Source: an uncultured Helicobacter sp. (GTDB taxonomy: Bacteria > Campylobacterota > Campylobacteria > Campylobacterales > Helicobacteraceae). Taken from it: a DNA stretch of 13,178 nucleotides. Under the pieces are notes generated by a model. That model had not been told where the DNA came from and made no database searches. It saw nothing but the letters and a program-made list of their open reading frames with translations. Each line of letters begins with the position of its first letter. The stretch's first letter is position 1. Positions 1 to 7,209 of the stretch are shown one piece after another. The position numbers were made by a program, and so were the translations under genes. Location of the stretch: positions 1-13,178 of the forward strand of contig CALVAF010000004.1 in assembly GCA_944325475.1 (NCBI GenBank), given 5' to 3'.

Positions 1-417
1 TTCAGAATAATAAACATATTGCCCTAAGAGGTCCATTTTATTATGGTAATGCACTTCAATATAAAAATGCCTGCATTCATGAAAGACAGTTCTTGCAAAT
101 TCTTTAAAACGAGTTTTAAGAATGTATAGACTGTCATTTTTAGGATTTATAGGAATTTAACTTTGTTTTTAAGTGAGCAGATATTTAAACCTATTTGATT
201 TCAGCAGCAATTTTACTAACAAAACTAGCCTTTAACTTCTCTTGATAAATCTCTTTCATTTTAAAAAATAATCCATATATCCATTCCATAAATAGTAGTC
301 TTCTACCAATAAACTAGCAAGAGAGCTGGAGTTTATCAAAAAACCAAATGATTTAGTAAAGATTTTTGCCCCTATAAAAACCATAAGCAAAAATATTTCA
401 AAAATAAAAAAGAAATT
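1..417 (-). pseudogene. Decayed coding remnant with an HExxH-bearing fragment, running off the left edge
   Basis: This AT-rich stretch has no intact gene. On the minus strand, three open pieces suggest one broken gene. From 384 to 256 a frame starting with ATG encodes 42 residues including LVEDYYLWNGYMDYFLK. It ends in TGA, which overlaps by ATGA a second frame (259-191) beginning MKEIYQEKLKASFVSK. From 156 to the window edge, the same frame as the first piece is open again for 52 codons. It includes FARTVFHECRHFYIEVHYH, where H-E-C-R-H fits the zincin pattern HExxH. Stops fill the gap between the pieces. Hand counts give roughly 20-30% GC here against about 35-48% in the genes. I do not recognise the family. 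Frame-restoring indels in an accessory gene would explain the pattern, but open frames this short also arise by chance in AT-rich DNA. A metal-binding or protease role is speculative. Confidence 0.35.
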
Positions 418-443
418 TTAATATTTGCAGTAGTAATTTTTTT

Positions 444-493
444 AAAATTTTAGGTGGGAGTTACCTTAGCGGTAATGACCACCTAGAAATTTT
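444..493. terminator. Long interrupted hairpin, likely terminator of the mutS2-lipoprotein operon
   Basis: The outer arms are 444-457 (AAAATTTTAGGTGG) and 479-493 (CCACCTAGAAATTTT); they pair over 14 bp with one bulged base. A symmetric two-by-two internal loop (GA at 458-459 opposite GA at 477-478) leads to an inner stem 460-465/471-476 and a five-base loop TTAGC. The structure starts only three bases past the stop codon of the small lipoprotein gene, so its position fits a transcript end. Both arms finish in AAAATTTT, so it could stop transcription from either side. A long U tract after the GC-rich stem is lacking, so termination efficiency is uncertain. Confidence 0.55.
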
Positions 494-496
494 AGG

Positions 497-604
497 TTAT
501 TTGTTGCCACTTCTATGCATTGGATGCTGATAATCATTCTTCTCACAGCCAACCGCTACAAAAGCCACAAAAATAACGCTCATTAAAAACAAAACTTTTT
601 TCAT
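497..604 (-). CDS. Small lipoprotein, 35 residues
   Basis: This reading frame encodes 35 residues starting MKKVLFLMSVIFVAFVAVGC. It has a basic N-terminus (K2, K3), a hydrophobic core (residues 4-18) and a lipobox-like V-A-V-G-C with Cys20 as the predicted lipidated residue. The mature part would be only 16 residues, polar and rich in His, Asn and Lys (EKNDYQHPMHRSGNK after the Cys). AAGGAG lies five bases before the ATG and overlaps the mutS2 stop codon, so translation is probably coupled to mutS2 as the last gene of that operon. A hairpin follows immediately. The expected product is a tiny membrane-anchored peptide in the envelope. E21 after the Cys is not the Asp that signals inner-membrane retention in E. 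coli, but sorting rules in this phylum are not certain. It is not LptM-like in its tail. I do not recognise the family and cannot give a function. Confidence 0.72.
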   Translation of the reverse strand: MKKVLFLMSVIFVAFVAVGCEKNDYQHPMHRSGNK

Positions 605-609
605 ATTCA

Positions 610-615
610 CTCCTT
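610..615 (-). promoter_or_regulatory. Shine-Dalgarno site overlapping the mutS2 stop
   Basis: On the minus strand these bases read AAGGAG, five bases before the ATG at 604-602. The last mutS2 codon triplet, TAA at 616-614, shares bases with this site. A near-perfect ribosome binding site at correct spacing is the main reason for calling the 35-residue frame a real gene, and it suggests that ribosomes ending mutS2 re-initiate here. Confidence 0.7.
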
Positions 616-2824
616 ATAATTTTACAATTTTTGCACCAAAACCGCCAGATTTTGGCGGTGCATCTGTAAATTCCACAACTTTTGGATGCTTTTTTAAAAA
701 CTCTCTCACTATACTTGAAAGCCTCCCTGTGCCAATTCCATGATAGATTAAAACCTCATCAAACCCAGCAATTAAACTATTTGAAATAAATTCATCAAGC
801 CTTTCTATTGCCTCCTCTGCACGCATTCCATGCAAATCCAAAACCACATTTGCATTCTTTGGGGATTGCACCTTAAATTCCGCTTGTGGGATCTTGGGTG
901 CATTCCCACTTAAACTTAGCTCGCTCAAAGACACTCTAAGCTTCAAACCCTCATCAAGTAGCACCATTGCATTATCTTTTTGGATACTCGTAATCACGCC
1001 TCTTGATTGGCGGTATTTTACCCTATTTCCGACTTTAAAAACTTGAATCTTAAATTTTTTCTGTTGTATTTCTTGACTTTTTACCTTTTTTAAAATCTTA
1101 TTTGCCTCATTCATCTGGCGGTGAATTGCCGCTTCACTCTGCATTTTGCTCGCCGCTTTTGCTGCATTAATCGCCTCTTGATAAGTTTTCTCTAGCAAAA
1201 TAGATTTTGTCTTATAAGCCTGCTGTAGCGATTCTTCTTTAGTTTTTAAATGCTCGATTTTTTGTTCTAACTCCTCTCTTTTTGCCTCTGTTTGCTTGAT
1301 TTCTTGCTGCAGTTTCATCTCTAAGCGTGAAGAGTTTTCAATTAGCTCATTGAGTTTTTCTTTATCTTCCCCATAGAGAATCCTCGCCTCATTTACAAGA
1401 GTTTTTGGGATTCCATAGCGCACCGCAGTTTCAAAGGCATAGCTCTTGCCAATGGTTCCATCAAGGAAGCTAAAGGTTGGCATTTGATTCTTCTCATCAA
1501 AGAGCGCTGCTAAAAGCTGCACTTTAGGATTCCCCGCCATTAGTGCCGCAAGGCGTTTGTGGTGGGTGGTGATGAGGATTTTATTATTTTTAGCAATCAA
1601 ATTCTCTAGCAATACTTTAAACAAACTCGCCGCCTCATCACTATCAGTCCCAAGCTCGATTTCATCAACACCAATAATCCCCTCTTTTTGGTTTAAAATC
1701 TCCGAAAACTGCAACATTCTACCCCCAAAGGTTGAAATGTCATTTTTGCTATTTTGTGGGTCTTCTAAAATCAACTCCGCAAACTTAAAACTATCAATGC
1801 TAGATTTTGCTGAATTAATAGGCAGTGGAATGAGGTATTTAGAGAGAAAAACCGCACTCATCACAGATTTTAAAAGCATTGTCTTTCCACCTGCATTCAC
1901 GCCTGTTATCATTAGAATCTGCCTATCAAAAACGAGATTAATCGACTTTGGCTTTTTAAGCGCTGGGTGCTTAAACTCGCTTAAAATAATCTTTTTGCCA
2001 TTGCTTTTAGGCGCTAAAAACTCTAGCCCCTTAGCTTTAGCAAAATTCAAACGCGCCTGATAAGAATCAAAGCGGTCAAATTCCTTATTAATAAACTTTA
2101 AAAATAAAAGATTCTTTGTAAAAAGCGTGGAAATCTCTTTACAAATCTTAAAAAGCTGCTCCTCTTTTTTGTTTTGTAGCTCATTGCTTTTGCTTTTCAA
2201 ACTCGCAATACTTTGGGGCAGCACATAAAAAAACCCTGCATTAGAACGACTAATAATCTGCCCATCTAACACACTATGGAACCCTGCTTTAAGCAGCAAA
2301 CACTCCTCATCATTAACAAGATGAATCTGCCTATCCACAAGGTAAGAGGCGAGTTTATTTTGGTTTAGAATCTGACTTAGCTGCTGGGAAATCTCTCGTT
2401 TGATACGCATAAGACTCTCCACAATGCAATCAAATTCCAAATAGATTCCGCTCCTTAGCTCACCATTTTCCAAAAAGGATTTAGCAACTTCTAAAATAGA
2501 TTTAGGAATGTTAATCCCCAAAAACCAATCCTCCAAAATGCCCTCTAATTTCAAGCTTTTGAGGTAGTTAAAGTAGCGGATTATTTTGACAAATTCAAAA
2601 ATCTCATCAAATTTCAAATACCCAAATTTTTTCAGCAATGCAAGCTGTGAATCAAGATTCTTCACTTCCTTTGGAGGAGTGAAAACAACCTTCTCTAGCT
2701 CCCTAATAAATCCAAAATGAATCTTACTATCACCCTCTAAAAACAAATCCTTAGGGCGCGCCAAAAAGCCCTCATAAGCATTTAAAAACTCCTCTAAATC
2801 CAGCTTTCTAATGAAATTTTTCAT
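614..2824 (-). CDS. mutS2: MutS2, Smr-domain ATPase of the MutS family
   Basis: MutS2 proteins bind branched DNA and limit homologous recombination; in H. pylori the protein is also linked to repair of oxidised DNA. They lack the MutS1 mismatch-recognition domain, and so does this one: the first 300 residues are core/lever-like helices. The ATPase shows Walker A GVNAGGKT (308-315), a STFGG loop (364-368), Walker B with D387-E388 in VDEIELGTD, and a His pair after ILITT (421-422). A long Glu/Lys-rich coiled coil follows (about 490-590), then a small beta-rich segment (about 596-638). The C-terminal Smr nuclease domain carries DLHG (663-666) and HGIGTG (695-700), and ends in GGFGAKIVKL. At 736 residues the length is normal for the family. 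The ATG at 2824 overlaps the stop of the upstream membrane protein by four bases (ATGA), so the genes are translationally coupled. Confidence 0.96.
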   Translation of the reverse strand: MKNFIRKLDLEEFLNAYEGFLARPKDLFLEGDSKIHFGFIRELEKVVFTPPKEVKNLDSQLALLKKFGYLKFDEIFEFVKIIRYFNYLKSLKLEGILEDWFLGINIPKSILEVAKSFLENGELRSGIYLEFDCIVESLMRIKREISQQLSQILNQNKLASYLVDRQIHLVNDEECLLLKAGFHSVLDGQIISRSNAGFFYVLPQSIASLKSKSNELQNKKEEQLFKICKEISTLFTKNLLFLKFINKEFDRFDSYQARLNFAKAKGLEFLAPKSNGKKIILSEFKHPALKKPKSINLVFDRQILMITGVNAGGKTMLLKSVMSAVFLSKYLIPLPINSAKSSIDSFKFAELILEDPQNSKNDISTFGGRMLQFSEILNQKEGIIGVDEIELGTDSDEAASLFKVLLENLIAKNNKILITTHHKRLAALMAGNPKVQLLAALFDEKNQMPTFSFLDGTIGKSYAFETAVRYGIPKTLVNEARILYGEDKEKLNELIENSSRLEMKLQQEIKQTEAKREELEQKIEHLKTKEESLQQAYKTKSILLEKTYQEAINAAKAASKMQSEAAIHRQMNEANKILKKVKSQEIQQKKFKIQVFKVGNRVKYRQSRGVITSIQKDNAMVLLDEGLKLRVSLSELSLSGNAPKIPQAEFKVQSPKNANVVLDLHGMRAEEAIERLDEFISNSLIAGFDEVLIYHGIGTGRLSSIVREFLKKHPKVVEFTDAPPKSGGFGAKIVKL

Positions 2825-3186
2825 TCTTTTAGCTCACAAGCCTTAAGCGGAATAGTTTTCCTAAAATACTCACTTGTCTCCTTACCCATTAGCGTTAGTG
2901 TCCCACTGATGAAATTAAACTTCTCTTTATCCACTTCTAGGCTCTCTCCCCCCACCACGCACACTAGCATTTTTCCCTGCAAAAAAAGCTTTGCAAGCTC
3001 GGTTAGTCTGCTATCATTTTTTTCTTGAAAAAGCGTAAAAACCCCCATGCCTATCGCCACAGCCAAAAGCATGATACCTACTAAAATCTTACCCCTTTTG
3101 CTAATGAGATTATATTGTGCTAAAAGCTGCACCACAAGCACCAAAGCAATCACCACAACAATAACAAGAAGCCAATAATGCACCAC
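2821..3186 (-). CDS. Conserved two-segment membrane protein between murC and mutS2
   Basis: The product has 121 residues. Two hydrophobic segments (about 5-22 and 34-53) are joined by a short basic loop with K30, R31 and K33. By the positive-inside rule the loop is cytoplasmic and the 65-residue C-terminal part, with two cysteines (C76, C117), would face the periplasm. That part reads LAKLFLQGKMLVCVV and FNFISGTLTLMGK. The start is GTG at 3186, sharing one base with the murC TAG stop. A second GTG follows directly at 3183; the SD AGGAGG (3193-3198) sits six or nine bases away and allows either. From memory, C. jejuni and H. pylori carry a small membrane protein at this same position between murC and mutS2 (Cj1053c and HP0622), so the link appears conserved. 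The function is unknown to me. Confidence 0.88.
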   Translation of the reverse strand: MVHYWLLVIVVVIALVLVVQLLAQYNLISKRGKILVGIMLLAVAIGMGVFTLFQEKNDSRLTELAKLFLQGKMLVCVVGGESLEVDKEKFNFISGTLTLMGKETSEYFRKTIPLKACELKE

Positions 3187-4520
3187 TAAAAACCTCCTCG
3201 AAGCTGATAAGTCAAATCCCCTGCATTAAACCCCGCTACAATTCCACTTTCTATTCTATCAATTTCCTCCCCATTGCAATAAAGCACCAAGCAATCGCCC
3301 TCTCTTTTGATAAAATCCGCAAAAGTCGGTTCATATCGCGCAAAAAGCGTGGGGAAATCAATCTCCCTCTTTGCCTCACCAGCAGCATAAACAGGCAAGA
3401 TCACAAGCCTATCAATCCCACTAAAACACCCCACAAACTCTTCTAAATTATCCAAAACACGCGAGTATTTATGCGGCTGCCAAATCCCACAAAGGCTTTG
3501 CTGATTTGTTAGCTCTTGATATTTTTTGAGGGATTTTAAAGTTGCTTTGATTTCCGTTGGGTGGTGGGCATAATCATCGATAATCACGCATTTTCCACTA
3601 TTTAGCACATCAAATCTCTTTTTGATTCCACAGAAATTTTGGATATTTTGTCTAATCTCCTCTAGCTCCATACACTCTAGTGCTGCCAAAATCGCTAGTG
3701 AGGCATCAAGGGCAATGTGCTCCCCAAGTCCATAAACTTCAAAAAATCCCAAATCCTTACTGCCATTTTGCAGCCTAAATTGTGTCTTTGGAATTCCATT
3801 TTTAAGCAGATACTGAATTTCGCTAATGTCTTTTGAGGGATAAAGTCGCACACACTCTAACTTAAGTGTTCCCAAAAACTCGTCTTCAGCATTGATAATG
3901 CGGTATTTTGCTAGTTCCAAAAATTCCCTATAAGCTTGATAAAATGCCTCCAAATCATGCCCATAAGTCTCCATATGCTCCGGCTCGGCATTGGTTACAA
4001 TCGCACAATAAGGATTGCATTTTAAAAAACTCTTATCTGATTCATCAGATTCAAACACTACTTTATTGGTTTTCAAAGCCCGTGCATTAGACCCAAACTC
4101 CTTGCTCTCTGCCCCAATTAACGCACTGCTATCTTGCAAAATCGCACTCAAAATCGCTGTTGTGGTGCTTTTGCCATGCGCTCCAGCGACTGCATAAACC
4201 CGCTTATCTCTTAACACCATAGGCAAAGCTTCCTTGCGCGAAAGCACCAAGATTCCTTTGCTTTTTGCTTCTTGAACCTCGATATTATCTGATTTGATAA
4301 TCGCAGAATGAATCACCAAATCTTGATTTGTAATTGCCTCTTTAGAATGTGGGATAGAGATAGGAATCCCCATTTCCCTTAATTCCTTTGTAACGCAGCC
4401 CTCACACATATCAGAGCCGCTAACCCTCACGCCCTGTGCGTGCAGAAACTTTGCCAAAGCCGAGATTCCAATCCCGCCAATCCCAATAAAATGTATTGAC
4501 TTTGGAATCGCTAAAGCCAT
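3186..4520 (-). CDS. murC: UDP-N-acetylmuramate--L-alanine ligase MurC
   Basis: MurC is the cytoplasmic ATP-dependent ligase that adds L-alanine to UDP-N-acetylmuramic acid, the first step of peptidoglycan stem-peptide assembly. The N-terminal nucleotide-sugar domain has HFIGIGGIGISALA (10-23). The ATP loop is AGAHGKSTTT (112-121), with Ala and Ser where many Mur ligases have Thr (GTHGKTTT). FESDESDKSF (156-165), DDYAHHPTEI (315-324) and QPHKYSR (348-354) are the other Mur ligase signatures, all intact. At 444 residues it is of normal length. The start ATG at 4520 lies inside the end of the aminotransferase gene (10-base overlap), with GAGGA at 4528-4532 as its SD seven bases upstream. Its partner upstream probably supplies diaminopimelate for the same pathway, which makes this a peptidoglycan precursor pair. 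Confidence 0.97.
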   Translation of the reverse strand: MALAIPKSIHFIGIGGIGISALAKFLHAQGVRVSGSDMCEGCVTKELREMGIPISIPHSKEAITNQDLVIHSAIIKSDNIEVQEAKSKGILVLSRKEALPMVLRDKRVYAVAGAHGKSTTTAILSAILQDSSALIGAESKEFGSNARALKTNKVVFESDESDKSFLKCNPYCAIVTNAEPEHMETYGHDLEAFYQAYREFLELAKYRIINAEDEFLGTLKLECVRLYPSKDISEIQYLLKNGIPKTQFRLQNGSKDLGFFEVYGLGEHIALDASLAILAALECMELEEIRQNIQNFCGIKKRFDVLNSGKCVIIDDYAHHPTEIKATLKSLKKYQELTNQQSLCGIWQPHKYSRVLDNLEEFVGCFSGIDRLVILPVYAAGEAKREIDFPTLFARYEPTFADFIKREGDCLVLYCNGEEIDRIESGIVAGFNAGDLTYQLRGGF

Positions 4521-5632
4521 TTTTTTATCCTCAAAAGCACATCTTTAATAATAGCTTGTTCATAGACTAGGGCTAATCGCACATATCCGCTTCCGGGGTT
4601 GATTCCACTCTCTCTTGAGAGAAAGCTCCCGGGCAATACCAAAATATTTTCTTTTTGCAGCAAATTACGCGTAAATTCCAAATCATCACCCACAAAAAGC
4701 CACACATAAAAAGTTGCACTTGGCACTTCTACACCTAAAATCTCCCTTGCAAGCTGCAAATTCTTTATGTATTGTCCCCTAGAATACTCTGTGTGGCTAT
4801 CCTCACTCCATGCCACTTTAGCAGCTTCTTGTAGCGGTAGTGGCGAAGCACAGCCCACATAGGTGCGATATTGTGCATATTGTTTTAAAATCTCACTATC
4901 CCCAGCAATAAACCCGCTCCTAAGTCCGGGCGCACTAGAGCGTTTAGAAACAGAATTAAGCGCTAGGATATTTTTAAAGTTAGCATTCCCCACTGCCACA
5001 CTTGCTTCCAAAATCGAAGTAGGCTTAAAATCGCTATAAATCTCACTATAACATTCATCATTTAGCAGCAAAAAATCATATTCCAAAGCCCATTCTACCC
5101 ATCTTTTTAACTCCTCTAAGCTTAGGGTGCTGCCAGTTGGATTATTGGGCGAATTTAAAATCACCAAGTCGCATTCCTGCATTTCTTTAACGCTCAAACT
5201 TGGTTTAAATTCATTCTTTTTGGTTAGATTCATATGGATAACTCTTGCCCTTGAAGCAATCGCAGCACCCTCATAAATCTGATAAAATGGATTGGGGTAT
5301 GCCATAGTCTTGGGGCTTTTGTCAAAAAAATAAAATTGCGGGAAATTAAACAAAACTTCCCTCGTCCCAAAAGTCGGAATCATCGCCTCTTTAGCCAATG
5401 TGATTCCAAACCGCCTTTGCACAAATCCAAGCAAAGCTTCTTTTAGCGATTCTTCCCCACTAGTTTTAGGGTATTTATTCAGCAAAGATACCTTTTGGCT
5501 AAGGGCTTGAGAGATAAACTCGGGCGTTTGAAATTGTGGCTCACCGATAGTTAGCGAGATTCTACCCTCTTTTTGGGGCAAGTCTTTGATTAAAGCATTC
5601 AGTTTTTCAAAAGGATAAGATTGAAATTCCAT
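4511..5632 (-). CDS. PLP-dependent class I/II aminotransferase, probable succinyldiaminopimelate transaminase (DapC-like)
   Basis: This is a fold-type I aminotransferase of 373 residues. Cofactor features are visible: SPNNPTG (161-167), D192 and Y195 in NDECY, the Schiff-base lysine K230 in NSVSKRSSAPGLRSG, R238 for the phosphate, and R352 for the substrate carboxylate. The family includes aspartate and N-succinyl-diaminopimelate aminotransferases, which cannot be separated from motifs alone. DapC is favoured because the gene sits directly before murC, and because the corresponding H. pylori gene before murC (HP0624, from memory) belongs to this group. If so, it makes N-succinyl-LL-diaminopimelate for lysine and peptidoglycan. 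The start ATG at 5632 is three bases after the helicase stop. Its SD, AAAGGAG at 5640-5646, lies inside the helicase 3' end, which suggests coupled translation. The specificity remains an inference, so no symbol is given. Confidence 0.85.
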   Translation of the reverse strand: MEFQSYPFEKLNALIKDLPQKEGRISLTIGEPQFQTPEFISQALSQKVSLLNKYPKTSGEESLKEALLGFVQRRFGITLAKEAMIPTFGTREVLFNFPQFYFFDKSPKTMAYPNPFYQIYEGAAIASRARVIHMNLTKKNEFKPSLSVKEMQECDLVILNSPNNPTGSTLSLEELKRWVEWALEYDFLLLNDECYSEIYSDFKPTSILEASVAVGNANFKNILALNSVSKRSSAPGLRSGFIAGDSEILKQYAQYRTYVGCASPLPLQEAAKVAWSEDSHTEYSRGQYIKNLQLAREILGVEVPSATFYVWLFVGDDLEFTRNLLQKENILVLPGSFLSRESGINPGSGYVRLALVYEQAIIKDVLLRIKKWL

Positions 5633-5635
5633 TAT

Positions 5636-7198
5636 TTATCTCCTTTTAGGGCGTGTTTGCTTGACTCTTTTGCTACTTAAAGCACCTTTTTGGGAATTTT
5701 TTGCAACGTTTTTTGAAGCACCCGCTCTGCCCCTTGTGCTTTCTTTATTTTTATAACCCCTTTTACCTTGATTATCAAATCGCCCATTTGCACCCTTCCT
5801 GCTTTTTTTTCTTACTTCCTGACTTTGAAGCTGCTTTTGGAATCGATTCAAATCCTCTTTGTCTAGCCCGATTTTATTAGGACCAATGATTCTATTTTCT
5901 TTTAGCACCATCGATAATAGCTTACACACCAGCTGTGTCATATCAGCATTTGCGCGAATCTGCTCATATAGCCTCAATGCCTCATCGGTAATTTCATGCT
6001 TCAAAATGCTCTCTAAAAGGCTTGAATCTTTCTTGTCTATGGCATCTTGTAAATTAGGAATCTCATAAAGCTCGATTTTTGCCTTAGTGTTTTCTTTAAT
6101 TCTACGTAATTCCTTAAACTCCAAAGGTGTGGCTAAAGTAATGGCAATCCCTTTTTTACCAGCCCTTCCAGTCCTACCTATGCGATGCACATAAGATTCT
6201 GGATTGAGTGGAATATGGAAGTTAAACACATGACTCACTCCACTAATGTCAAGCCCACGTGCGGCAATATCTGTTGCCACAAGAATATTAATGCTTGAAT
6301 CCTTAAAAGCCCGAATTGACTTTTGCCGCTCTCTTTGCTCCATATCCCCATGCAAAGCCCCTGCCTTGTAACCACGATTCACAAGCCTTTCACAAAGCAA
6401 ATCCACTTCTTTTTTCATGCGCATAAAAATCATCGCCTTGCTTGGCATCTCACTATCAATCAAACGCATAATCGCATCTTCTCGCTCTTGTTCGTTAATG
6501 ATATAATAACGTTGCGAAATATCTTGATTGGTCGTATCACTGGGCGTTACTTTAATGAGTTTTGGATTATGCAAAATCTTTTGAGCTAAGTGCTTAATGG
6601 GCGTTGGCATTGTCGCTGAAAAAAGCAAGGTTTGTCGCTGGCTTGAAAGGTAAGTGAAAATCTCCTCAATATCATCTAAAAAACCCATATCTAGCATTTC
6701 ATCTGATTCATCAAGCACCACTACTCTAGGATCAAAATCCCCTAATCGCCCATTCCTCAAATGATCTAGCAATCTCCCAGGCGTTGCAATGACAATCTGA
6801 GGGTTTTTCTCCAAAAGCTCAATTTGTCGGCGGATAGGTTGCCCGCCAAAAAGCGAAACCGTTCGGACTTTATTGTATTTACCAAGCTTAAAAACCTCAT
6901 CGCTAATTTGCATAACAAGCTCCCTTGTAGGTGCCACAATCAAAACTTCAATACTCCCATTATGTTTTAGCTCATTAATCAGCGGCAGGGCAAAAGCAGC
7001 CGTTTTCCCCGTACCTGTTTGTGCTTGTGCGATCACATCAAGCCCATCTAAAATTACTGGAATCACTTCCCTTTGAATCGGGCTTGGCTCTTTAAACCCC
7101 ACCTCATCAATCCCTTTTAAAACCTTGCTTTTAAGTCCAAATTCTACAAAACCATTATTTACTTTTTTTTTCATTTTTTCCATATTTTTACTATCCAT
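5636..7198 (-). CDS. DEAD-box-family ATP-dependent RNA helicase (motif II is DESD)
   Basis: This protein unwinds or remodels RNA using ATP; single DEAD-box helicases of Campylobacterota (RhpA in H. pylori) act in RNA decay and growth in the cold. All helicase motifs are present: Q motif (F17 to Q42), motif I AQTGTGKT (59-66), Ia PTREL (90-94), II D163-E-S-D166, III SAT (194-196), V ATDIAARGLD (308-317) and VI HRIGRTGR (338-345). Motif II has Ser (TCA) where the name-giving Ala is usual. After about residue 455 comes a basic Lys/Arg/Gly/Asn tail typical of RNA-binding extensions. The start is uncertain: ATGs occur at residues 1, 6 and 9. The first has no SD and lies about four bases after the expected transcript start; the ninth has GGA six bases upstream. 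An A9 tract (7163-7171) follows the third ATG. There are 520 residues from the first ATG. Confidence 0.95.
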   Translation of the reverse strand: MDSKNMEKMKKKVNNGFVEFGLKSKVLKGIDEVGFKEPSPIQREVIPVILDGLDVIAQAQTGTGKTAAFALPLINELKHNGSIEVLIVAPTRELVMQISDEVFKLGKYNKVRTVSLFGGQPIRRQIELLEKNPQIVIATPGRLLDHLRNGRLGDFDPRVVVLDESDEMLDMGFLDDIEEIFTYLSSQRQTLLFSATMPTPIKHLAQKILHNPKLIKVTPSDTTNQDISQRYYIINEQEREDAIMRLIDSEMPSKAMIFMRMKKEVDLLCERLVNRGYKAGALHGDMEQRERQKSIRAFKDSSINILVATDIAARGLDISGVSHVFNFHIPLNPESYVHRIGRTGRAGKKGIAITLATPLEFKELRRIKENTKAKIELYEIPNLQDAIDKKDSSLLESILKHEITDEALRLYEQIRANADMTQLVCKLLSMVLKENRIIGPNKIGLDKEDLNRFQKQLQSQEVRKKSRKGANGRFDNQGKRGYKNKESTRGRAGASKNVAKNSQKGALSSKRVKQTRPKRR

Positions 7199-7209
7199 TT
7201 TTAAAATAA

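Noticed and set aside
3..107. Plus-strand open frame (QNNKHIALRGPFYYGNAL...) entering from the left edge
   Set aside because: It is short, ends early, shows no motif, and overlaps the minus-strand frame with the HExxH; it cannot be excluded entirely, but the minus-strand frame looks more protein-like.
1557..2060. 167-codon plus-strand frame opposite mutS2
   Set aside because: It lies wholly antisense to the mutS2 ATPase domain, which shows all its motifs on the other strand; the translation is a hydrophobic shadow without a domain or good SD.
5803..5810. T8 run (A8 on the coding strand) in the helicase tail as a phase-variable switch
   Set aside because: It falls at AGA-AAA-AAA in a Lys/Arg-rich tail where such runs are expected from codon use; slippage would only alter the last part of the tail.
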